DNA of 64,000 nucleotides from Micromussa lordhowensis (Eukaryota; Cnidaria; Anthozoa; Scleractinia; Lobophylliidae): NCBI GenBank assembly GCA_964020085.1, contig OZ026601.1, positions 28,014,418 to 28,078,417 of the forward strand, read 5' to 3'. Shown piece by piece: positions 46,850 to 53,753 of this stretch (position 1 is its first letter; each line of letters starts with the position of its first letter). The notes under the pieces were generated by a model. It saw only the letters and a program-made list of their open reading frames with translations, ran no database searches and was not told where the DNA came from. The position numbers and the translations under genes were made by a program.

Positions 46850-47266
46850 ATGGCAGAAGAACAAACTACCTCTCCTTCAGTGGCAAATGCAGAAGAAGAA
46901 CAAACTACACCTCTTCCAGAGACAAATGCAGAATTGAAACAGGACAAGAAACGAAAACGTAAAGCGCTAAAAAAGGCTTCCGAAGCATCCAAGAAGAAAG
47001 CTAGAAAGAACTTAACGTTGGAACTGTCTAAGCCAGAATTTCTACAAGGTACCGTTCGGTTTGATGACATTGTTTTAGTTAAAGTTGGAGAACGACAGAC
47101 CATGATGCTTCTAAAGGGTTATTCACTTGGCAACAGTCTCTTTGCTAGGAAAAGGAACTATCAAAAATTACGTTTGCATCAAAAACATCAACAAAGAGAA
47201 CTGACACCGAAACGAATGAAAATACAACAACATGTGCGTGATACGTTAGCCAAAGTAAATTTATAA
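46850..47266 (+). CDS. Basic nuclear-type protein, alternative 5' part of GRF gene
   Basis: 138 residues in the unspliced form. An amino-terminal acidic pair of repeats (EEQTTSPSVANAE, EEQTTPLPETNAE) is followed by a strong nuclear signal-like run (DKKRKRKALKKASEASKKKARK). The unspliced tail is Lys/Arg/His-rich (HQKHQQRELTPKRMKI). A donor-like CAAG/GTACCG at 47048/47049 would join in frame to the exon starting at 47299, exchanging the tail for a zinc-finger module. No known family; a DNA- or chromatin-binding early protein is plausible from charge and position beside the phased promoter. Confidence 0.75.
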   Translation: MAEEQTTSPSVANAEEEQTTPLPETNAELKQDKKRKRKALKKASEASKKKARKNLTLELSKPEFLQGTVRFDDIVLVKVGERQTMMLLKGYSLGNSLFARKRNYQKLRLHQKHQQRELTPKRMKIQQHVRDTLAKVNL

Positions 47267-47298
47267 TTTTGTTTTTGTGTGTGTGTGTGTGTTAATAG

Positions 47299-47834
47299 AC
47301 TTGCCCACCATTCAAGGTGGTGTCATGAGGGTCATTAAAGAAATGCCTCCAGATCTGGACAACAAGAGGGAAATCACAGAAGTGCAAGTGCTGGAAGAAG
47401 GAGAAGTATTTGACGTTGACGCATTCCTAGCCTCTATTCCTAAACCTGGAATGACTCAGCCCCAGTGCCCGCGCTGTTTGGTGGATATGACATTTGGTTC
47501 TATCCAACATGAAGATGAAAGTCAGTTCCAATACTACCGCTGCCCCATGACCCGTTTTAACACGAAATGTTACGTCACCAGTAGTAAGGAGAATTTGGCA
47601 GCGTATCTAAAAGCCATGGAGGAACAGACCCACCCTGTCTATGCCCAGATTGCCCCGGAGAAATTCAAGTGTGCCTGTGATCTGTCCATGATCTTAGCCA
47701 TGTCTCAGTCAGAAAAGAACCCAGGTCGATTGTACTTGAAATGTCCTAAGCGTTCATGTAAGTTATTCCAATGGATCAACGAACCACCCCAGGGGCTCGC
47801 CTTTAAATTACTAATGGCACAAGATTACTTATAA
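47299..47834 (+). CDS. GRF-type zinc-finger alternative exon
   Basis: Frame open to TAA at 47834. A (TG)n tract and TTAATAG acceptor (AG at 47297-47298) lie directly before it. If unspliced, the Met at 47324 (MRVIKEMPPD) could start it. The product has two zinc modules: CPRC...YYRCPMTRFNTKCYV, then CACDLSMILAMS, NPGRLYLKCPKRSCKLFQW, the latter matching the GRF pattern (Cys-x-Cys, GR-x-x-x-x-C, Cys-x-x-F-x-W), known in DNA-processing enzymes such as APE2, TOP3A and NEIL3 to bind single-stranded DNA. Intron 47049-47298 would be 250 bases and keeps the frame. Confidence 0.75.
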
Positions 47835-47860
47835 GACACCAGTTGTAGTTCAAACTGTAT

Positions 47861-47873
47861 TTTATTAATAAAA
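47861..47873. terminator. Bidirectional polyadenylation signal
   Basis: TTTATTAATAAAA reads AATAAA on both strands and sits between the converging GRF gene (+, stop at 47834) and the RING gene's distal exon (minus, stop at 47893). One palindrome could serve both transcripts. Confidence 0.65.
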
Positions 47874-47892
47874 GTTGAAAATTACATGTGTC

Positions 47893-48344
47893 TTATTGTT
47901 CGCACATTAAATCGAAGTACAAAGGATTTGAATAATTTGTCTCACATCTTAAATGTTGTACAAAAATCTCTTGTCTGGGAACAGCGGTCGTTGACATAAA
48001 AAATAAACGAAACTTAATACAACGAATACAAGAATACAACTCGGACGGCGTGTTAAAGTGAAAGAAATCATATATCTGGTACCTAAACATGGCATGATGA
48101 ATAACGGAAAACGGACAAACCACACTCGCGTGGATATAAACTGTAGGTCTTTCAGAAAATTGTTCGCGTTGTAAAAACATAATCAAATCTCTTAACATAA
48201 CATAATAAGTGAACCAGGTCACTGGATTAATTGGAAATGGTACATATCTCCATGAAGAAGCCAATTCGTGATGAGTGTGAAAAGGTCTCCCCATATCACT
48301 GTAAAACCACAGCGCTTCATCCGCACGGGTGTAATTGTCCTCGT
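47893..48344 (-). CDS. RING gene, alternative distal terminal exon
   Basis: The minus-strand exon begins at 48344 after T8GTAG, which itself follows the stop of the proximal exon by zero bases. It is open for 151 codons including 17 before the first Met (DEDNYTRADEALWFYSD). Splicing from the GTATGT donor at 48790 gives an in-frame phase-1 join (446-base intron). The product has aromatic helices (SWRYVPFPINPVTWFTYY; VYIHASVVCPFSVIH; IRCIKFRLFF) and aligns with the proximal carboxy terminus (MYLHGFVCLPVPVTI; VESVRFRFLF). So the two are duplicated alternative endings of one RING protein. Confidence 0.75.
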
Positions 48345-48356
48345 CTACAAAAAAAA

Positions 48357-49106
48357 TTACAAATAATGTGGCAGATCAGTCTCGTACCAAGTCTCTTCGC
48401 CGAACGGCATCACAGTCAATTGTGACATTCTAATACTGGTTTCAAAAGGATTGTGGTGAAATAAAAAACGAAAACGAACGCTCTCCACTAATCTATAGAC
48501 AGCCCACGGCATATTTGCTAAAAAAATTTCGTAAAAACTTTGACGCACCGCTATAGTCACAGGAACGGGCAAACAAACAAAACCGTGTAAATACATTGTA
48601 CTCCCTACATACAACTGAGTAAACGTTTCTATGGCGTACAATAAAGTAAAAAAACAGTGTTCAGGAATGAAATATAATAAGACCTGCCAAAATGGCGAAC
48701 CGGGACGATGCGCGGAAGGCAAGCCAACGCAACGGTATTCGTTGATTTCTTCTAATACCAAGGCTTGAAAACGATTTGTCTCAAACATACCTCGCGTGTT
48801 ACCAAGGATCTGGAATCGGGGTAACTCGTCTAAATCAACGATCAGGGACTCCAAATCCTCCTCGGCCAGTTCGAGTGCTCTCGGGTTGTCCGGCTCTTGT
48901 TCAAATCGGCAGGCGGCGCAACTCGAAGTTCTGGCATTCATTTCTTTAAAGCAGCGCCGGTGAAATAAGGTTCCGCAGCAAACCGCTCTGTGAAGGCGTT
49001 GTAACTCCTCGATGCTGAAGTTGCCTTGACAAATTAAACAGACTCCTAACCCGTCTTCTTCAGGTGCTAAACCTCGGAGTCTCCTACTGCTTCGTTTTGC
49101 TGCCAT
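48357..49106 (-). CDS. RING-finger E3 ligase-like protein, proximal (unspliced) form
   Basis: 249 residues. A RING-type zinc domain lies at residues 23-66: CLIC (Cys23, Cys26), CC (43, 44), His49, Cys52 and CAAC (63, 66). An acidic linker follows, then hydrophobic/aromatic helices from about residue 140 (FFTLLYAIETFTQLYVG) that could contact membranes or a partner. RING proteins recruit E2 ubiquitin conjugates. A strong donor GAG/GTATGT at 48791/48790 lies in the linker after NTR and permits replacement of the rest by the exon at 47893-48344. The gene is leftward from an E2F-like site near 49434. Confidence 0.85.
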   Translation of the reverse strand: MAAKRSSRRLRGLAPEEDGLGVCLICQGNFSIEELQRLHRAVCCGTLFHRRCFKEMNARTSSCAACRFEQEPDNPRALELAEEDLESLIVDLDELPRFQILGNTRGMFETNRFQALVLEEINEYRCVGLPSAHRPGSPFWQVLLYFIPEHCFFTLLYAIETFTQLYVGSTMYLHGFVCLPVPVTIAVRQSFYEIFLANMPWAVYRLVESVRFRFLFHHNPFETSIRMSQLTVMPFGEETWYETDLPHYL

Positions 49107-49715
49107 TTTTGATGCGAACGTGATCAGTGTTTGTGCGCGAATGAAAAAAATTTTCCGAGACCTTATACAATACAGCGTCGGGTTGTTTTCTATGCCGTCC
49201 GCGTTTCCATGTGCTTACTCTAGAGCTGTGCGAAGTTCTGTGTTTGTTGGCGAAGGAAAATAACTTATAACACTGACGTAAAAGTAGCTACCGCTCTGAA
49301 ACTTGAGAGAAGGTAAGTTTTTAACAGTTTCTAAGGATAACACGACACAATTTGACGGTTCCTCAATGAAAAGAATGTGAAAATTGTTTTAATTCTTGCA
49401 CGGGGTACTCAAACAATAGCTGTGTTTTTCTCGGGGCGGGAAATAGACCACAAGCCAATAGAACGTTAGTTTTAAATGTTTTCTCAAGGCTACGCACAAA
49501 TATTTAAAGTCAAACGTTTTAAAACTAGACGAAAAATTGGCAAAACTAGCAAAAACCTCATTTGGATAAATTAATCAATTAGTAACTTTTACTTATTTTC
49601 AATCAATCAAATATCTCGGGTCTTTAAATCAAAAGAGTAAGGGAAAATATTGTTGATCATTGACTTTTATGAAATTGGTGGCTCCTAAAGGAGCCGTTGG
49701 TTTTCGTAGAATAAT
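49107..49715. promoter_or_regulatory. Upstream region of RING gene
   Basis: No gene is seen. GGGCGGGAAA at 49434-49443 is an E2F-type word (TTTCCCGC on the minus strand), which would link the RING gene to S phase as in some DNA viruses. This rests on motif match only. Confidence 0.35.
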
Positions 49716-50400
49716 CTACATGGAATATCCGTTCTTCCGGTGCCACAAAAAAGAGTCATAGCTCGCGGAATACGGATATGCGGAAACTATATGAAATCTT
49801 TGATCCCTCGAGGGCCGCCAGGAAAAATATATACAAATTTTCCTGGACGGAAACCCCCAAGGGTCCGTACCTAATGACTTTCGGCAGTGTAAATACATAA
49901 ATGTAGTAATGGCCGTGCCCCTGCTTGAATCCCTGCGCGATGATTTCGTAGTCACTACGCTCCTTCCAAGTCATCTTGGTCAAACGTGCCAAGCAGCTGA
50001 CAAGATGGAAGTTTTGTTTAAACTTCGACGCTCGGGTGTTGATGTCTAGTCGCATGTGTCTTTCATTTATATGTTGCGCGCGTTCCTCTGAAAGTACGCT
50101 ACGCTCCTTCCAAGTCATCTTGGTCAAACGTGCCAAGCAGCTGACAAGATGGAAGTTTTGTTTAAACTTCGACGCTCGGGTGTTGATGTCTAGTCGCACG
50201 TGTCTTTCATTTATATGTTGCGCGCGTTCCTCTGAAAGTACAACATCGCAATTCTCGAAAGCCACAGCCATTTTCAGTGTCTGGCGATCCAAATAGTCCA
50301 CACCCTCTAAAATACCAGCGCGGCATGCTTTGTATGCCGTACAAACAAGTGCCGACTGCGTCTGTTTGCACAAAACTATCCGCTTTTTGTGTGACCATAA
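49716..50400 (-). pseudogene. Nuclease-toxin-like (HIxxRH) domain gene, frameshifted
   Basis: The open frame 49756-50373 contains VLSEERAQHINERH, SKFKQNFHLVSCLARL and FKQGHGHYYIYVF; 49716-49870 in another frame carries DPWGFP, ICIYFSW and HIVSAYPY. HIxxRH plus a late (V/I)xxAYP is the signature I know from barnase/EndoU/colicin-E5-D/RelE-like nuclease domains of bacterial toxins. A frameshift near 49870 separates the halves, and a 144-base in-frame tandem duplication doubles the front part. Two alternative amino termini (50398 and 50373) lie in different frames. The resemblance is by motif only; no activity is claimed. Confidence 0.5.
49957..50244. repeat. 144-bp in-frame tandem duplication
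   Basis: The block beginning ACGCTCCTTCCAAGTCATCT at 49957 repeats at 50101 with period 144 (48 codons). The copies differ at one seen base (CATGTG/CACGTG). The duplication doubles the VLSEERAQHINERH module of the toxin-like gene in frame. Confidence 0.9.
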
Positions 50401-50901
50401 CTATGTTTTTTAAATTTTAAAACCAGTCAGATGGTTAGTATGTCATATAAACTTCCTAGAAAGCGTAAAAGAATAATCAAATGTTGTTTGGAAACTTACG
50501 AAATACAGTAAAAACTAGCAAAAACATCATTTTGGAGCAATTAGTATGCAATTGTTTTCAAACAAAAGACTTCAGTATGCATATCGCCGCGATGAAAATT
50601 TGTGTTTTTTCGCACGAAACTATGCACTAATTGCACGTTTTAAAGTGATTTTTAAACTTTTTAAACCCGCTCCTATCTTAAGACGTGACATAAACTACTA
50701 GTTTTTCGGTTTAGATTTATCAAATAACGTTAGAATCGAACGAAAAACGTGAAAAACGACCTAAAATTTTAAGGGAAACCAAAGTTTTAATGAGGCTGTT
50801 GTCTAAGAGGTCCGCAGCAGAGCTTTAAGAACCAAAGGCATGCCGCTTTTCACTCACAATCGTTTCATCGTTCGTGACCTAGTGTGCTTTTTAAGGACAT
50901 C
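50401..50901. other. Upstream region of the F-box-like gene
   Basis: AT-rich, with no open frame of note. No CCAAT array like that at 46427 is seen here. It presumably contains the promoter of the rightward F-box-like gene and the start region of the leftward toxin-like gene. Confidence 0.4.
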
Positions 50902-51201
50902 ATGGCTAGCAAACGTCCTCGACAAGAGACCCCGGTAAGTGTTTTAAAACCATTCCGTGAAGCATTTATCAAAACATTGCATTTAGTTGTAGTGGTGTTC
51001 GCTTCTATCGAAGCGATTTATTCCATGTGCTTTTATCGAAACATCACTGATTTTCCTTCGTTACTCCTTTTCTAGCTTATGACAGACGACCAAACGTTGT
51101 TAGAAGCCCTAAACGACTTCGAAGATGACCTTGTCCTGGCAGAAACCATCGCCGCTTTGGAAGACAGCGCCGCGATACCTGAAGCAAGCCAGGAGATTTA
51201 T
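50902..51201 (+). CDS. F-box-like gene, shared exons 1 and 2
   Basis: Exon 1 (50902-50934) encodes MASKRPRQETP, a small basic peptide, and ends at a perfect donor GTAAGT. Exon 2 (51076-51201) follows TCCTTTTCTAG and encodes LMTDDQTLLEALNDFEDDL and an acidic stretch to EIY, ending at donor GTGAGT. Both exons are phase 0 (33 and 126 bases). They can join any of three terminal exons starting at 51611, 52006 and 52414. The DDQxLLxAL part resembles the start of the polymerase protein at 53241. Confidence 0.82.
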
Positions 51202-51610
51202 GTGAGTCTAGGATACATTGCCGATCGATCTTCAAGAACTTATAGTAACGTTTGTTAGAATTGAACCAAGAAGTGAAATGTTATGTTAACTTGTATCATA
51301 GGTGGAACGAAACGATGTATCACGGTCCTATTAAGAGTCAATCGCCAAATCTTTGTTTAGTAACAAGACACGTACTTGTTTTTACGTTTAATATCAAACC
51401 ACGAGTGGAAAAACGAAACTATTTTACCTATACGTAGAAAGCTCGCCGAGGCAGAAAAAATCTGTCGAGCGCGCAAAAGATTTATGTCATCGCCATCTCT
51501 TAGATGTAGATTTCCTTGTCGCAAACGCAATGAATTTTAACGCATGTTTGAAAGAACACACCAATGATTCGAAAAGGAGAAGAAAACTTTTTAGTCCGCT
51601 TTAATTGCAG

Positions 51611-51889
51611 TCATTATGGGATCTATTGCCAGTTGAAATTCAAGAACACATTCTACATTTGGCAAGCAAACAGGACCGATTAGAAAAAAGTCAAGAGAAA
51701 CATGACTTGTGTCGCGAAATAAGAACTTATCACAAAATGAAACGAATGTGGAGGATAGGTCATTTAGGATGTGTGTTTGTGAAATGTAGTTCACCCTATT
51801 GCTCAAAGAAAAGTTATCAATTGTTTAATTTTGTTCAGGATGACAATTGTCATTTCCATTTTCGTATTCTGGTTATTGTACGCTGTTAA
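51611..51889 (+). CDS. F-box-like gene, alternative terminal exon A (decayed)
   Basis: Preceded by TTTAATTGCAG and phase 0. It encodes SLWDLLPVEIQEHILHLAS, which fits an F-box start (leucine-rich LPxEIxxxIL), then HKMKRMWRIGHLGCVFVKC and SYQLFNF. After that a frameshift near 51868 gives an early stop at 51887. Other frames continue to match exon B (TLLNGDV, then KQCIQNKAHVW) to a stop at 51990-51992, so this copy has at least two indels. F-box proteins join substrates to SCF ubiquitin ligases. Confidence 0.72.
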   Translation, partial: SLWDLLPVEIQEHILHLASKQDRLEKSQEKHDLCREIRTYHKMKRMWRIGHLGCVFVKCSSPYCSKKSYQLFNFVQDDNCHFHFRILVIVRC

Positions 51890-52005
51890 ATGGAGACGTC
51901 CATCGCTTTTATCTTGGTTGGGACTTGAACTGTGTCGATGCAGCAATTCCTTTTATAAACAATGTATTCAAAATAAAGCTCATGTCTGGTAATGTTGTTT
52001 TGTAG

Positions 52006-52395
52006 TCATTATGGGATGTATTACTGGAAGAAATCAAAGTCTACATTCACCGCTTAGCATTTGGTCAGCTTAATCAAGAATTAAACCAAGATACCAAACG
52101 ACAGGAACTCTTGCAAGAAATTAAACTTTATGATGAAATGAAACAATTATGGAGGATAGGAACCTTGGAATGTTTGTTTTTGAAATGTAATGACAAGTAC
52201 TGTCTTGAGAAAAGTTACCAACGTTTTAATTTTCCCGTTAGCACAGACTATCATTATCATAGACACGTGTATGGTAATTATACCCTACTCAATGGTGACG
52301 AAGATAGCGAATATTTAGGATGGAGTCTAACACATTGTGATGTTACCATTCCTTTTAAAAAACGTTGCATTGCCAATAAAGCTTATGTCTGGTGA
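52006..52395 (+). CDS. F-box-like gene, alternative terminal exon B (intact)
   Basis: Follows TGTTGTTTTGTAG that starts right after the stop of exon A. It encodes SLWDVLLEEIKVYIHRLAFG, KLYDEMKQLWRIGTLECLFLKC and LGWSLTHCDVTIPF, ending IANKAYVW and TGA at 52393-52395. It is an intact paralog of exon A; the F-box Leu-Pro is changed to Leu-Leu. With exons 1-2 the product would be 182 residues. AATAAA lies in its last codons (Asn-Lys), about 15 bases before the stop. Confidence 0.78.
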   Translation, partial: SLWDVLLEEIKVYIHRLAFGQLNQELNQDTKRQELLQEIKLYDEMKQLWRIGTLECLFLKCNDKYCLEKSYQRFNFPVSTDYHYHRHVYGNYTLLNGDEDSEYLGWSLTHCDVTIPFKKRCIANKAYVW

Positions 52396-52413
52396 TTTTC
52401 TTTTTTCTGTCAG

Positions 52414-52641
52414 GGTCTCGCATGTCTTATTGATAAACCCATTGCCGAGATTTTACCTTTTGCCAAATACTACCGCTCCAGTTTATGGCCTTACGGGAGA
52501 CTTGTAAGGAATTCATCGGGTTGTCATGGAGAATGTGTGATCAACAACAAAGCAGTGTTGTTATATTTAGGATCCAATGTAAAAACAATCGATCGCACCA
52601 TAAAATTACTCAGAGAACACTGTGTGTATGTCAATAAATAA
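52414..52641 (+). CDS. F-box-like gene, alternative terminal exon C
   Basis: Follows TTTTCTTTTTTCTGTCAG, which starts right after the stop of exon B. The frame is open for 75 codons without an internal Met, which supports use as an exon, not as a separate gene. It encodes GLACLIDKPIAEILPFAKYY, NSSGCHGECVINNKA and LREHCVYVNK, not similar to exons A/B. AATAAA forms the last codons (Asn-Lys) and overlaps the stop. With exons 1-2 the product would be 128 residues. Confidence 0.72.
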   Translation, partial: GLACLIDKPIAEILPFAKYYRSSLWPYGRLVRNSSGCHGECVINNKAVLLYLGSNVKTIDRTIKLLREHCVYVNK

Positions 52642-52650
52642 ATTTTATTT
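52633..52650. terminator. Bidirectional polyadenylation signal
   Basis: AATAAATAAATTTTATTT reads AATAAA on + at 52633 and AAATAAAA on the minus strand at its other end. It separates the convergent F-box-like gene and the small minus-strand gene 52726-52947. Confidence 0.6.
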
Positions 52651-52725
52651 CATGACTGTACAAAATGTCTCAAATGCTTCTGTCTCCTGCCCCAACTTCC
52701 ATACGTGCCATCCCTTGATAAATGC

Positions 52726-52947
52726 CTATGCGAATTTGTCCACATTAGTAAAGTTTCTGAGTGTTTCGTCATCCATAGCCAACAGCTGATCTGACACACG
52801 ATGACAGTACTGGTCTATTGCTTGCGCCAAAATAAACATTTCAGTAGCAATGACTGCTTGTGTCGTATGATCCACCAATGAATTTAACAAATTGTCTGTC
52901 TGCATTGCTTTTTCTTCGGTCATCTTGATAGTTTGAGCAGCTCCCAT
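52726..52947 (-). CDS. Small helical protein, unknown function
   Basis: 73 residues beginning MGAAQTIKMTEEKAMQTDNL and continuing through TTQAVIATEMFILAQAIDQY, predicted to be all helix; a short amphipathic segment follows. No family is recognised. It diverges from the polymerase gene across a CCAAT-rich promoter. Being flanked by a promoter and a polyadenylation signal supports reality. Confidence 0.6.
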   Translation of the reverse strand: MGAAQTIKMTEEKAMQTDNLLNSLVDHTTQAVIATEMFILAQAIDQYCHRVSDQLLAMDDETLRNFTNVDKFA

Positions 52948-53240
52948 CTTCTAGTTCTGACCTGAAAGATATAAGCGTTAAATAGGTAAATGAGACGCCT
53001 TTCCTAACACTAGATTGGTTAATTAAAAAAAGGAGCGCTAGCTACAAATTCTGATTGGCTAAGAAAAATAGACATGTTTAGACAAGTTCGTTCAATTTTA
53101 TTTCTTATTGGTTTAAAACTGTCGCCTTACCTGATCGCTAACCGGTTTAAATTAAACCCAAGCTTAAGCTTTTTTTCTGATTGGTTTGTTGATATTATAA
53201 AACAACGCTGAATTGACTTCGTTCCTCATTCTAGATCATA
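52948..53240. promoter_or_regulatory. Divergent promoter of polymerase, inverted CCAAT boxes
   Basis: ATTGG (CCAAT inverted) occurs at 53014, 53054, 53107 and 53180, and a TATTATAAAA TATA-like box at about 53193, 48 bases before the polymerase ATG. CCAAT use matches the central promoter and TIR. Confidence 0.65.
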
Positions 53241-53594
53241 ATGGACGATCAGTCGCTTCTGAACGCTGTTGAGGCTCTTGAGAGACAGCTGGCCTATCAA
53301 ACGCAAATTGGCGGTAACCCCCTCACCAGGGAACCTGGCTGTTTTGTCTTCACTTTAAATCCGTACGTGGACAGGCGCAGTGAGCGTATGGGTGTGGCGG
53401 AAAGACATTATACGGCCAATCTCAGACAAGAAGGTCAATTTATTCAGCACCAACGTTTAACGCAAGCTTTGAGTGATGCCATTTATTCAAGCTTACAAAA
53501 TTTAATTCAAAACGAACAGATCCCTGGACGGGATTATGTGTACTTCAATTTGGCCAGCAATCGGTTAAACCACGCTTATGGCTACCGGCGATGA
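53241..53594 (+). pseudogene. Polymerase amino-terminal domain, frameshifted from the rest
   Basis: 117 codons starting MDDQSLLNAVEALERQL and containing REPGCFVFTLNPYVDRRSE and YVYFNLASNRLNHAYGYR, then TGA at 53592-53594. A second open stretch in another frame (about 53604-53757) reads on with SDRVDGILQQMARVLNSNEN. A third frame, around 53713-53753, runs straight into the main polymerase frame (APLGSAKRKMKPG). So one domain is spread over three frames. One lesion is at the ATGA-repeat near 53590-53600, the second a missing base near 53706-53714. Confidence 0.82.
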
Positions 53595-53753
53595 ATGAAT
53601 GGAGGAATGGATGAGAGGTAGTGATCGCGTGGATGGCATTCTACAACAAATGGCGCGGGTCCTCAATTCAAATGAAAATTTTGAACTAGATGACTCGTTC
53701 CAGCTTTCATTACCCAAGTTCGCACAGCACCCCTGGGTAGCGCGAAACGAAAG

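Noticed and set aside
49976..50296. 106-codon + strand frame with internal repeats.
   Set aside because: Antisense to the duplicated toxin-like module; the repetition is inherited from the 144-base duplication.
50207..52947. Shared QTD words in the toxin-like amino terminus (VQTDA) and the small gene at 52726-52947 (MQTDN) as evidence of common origin.
   Set aside because: Three residues are too few and the surrounding sequences do not align.
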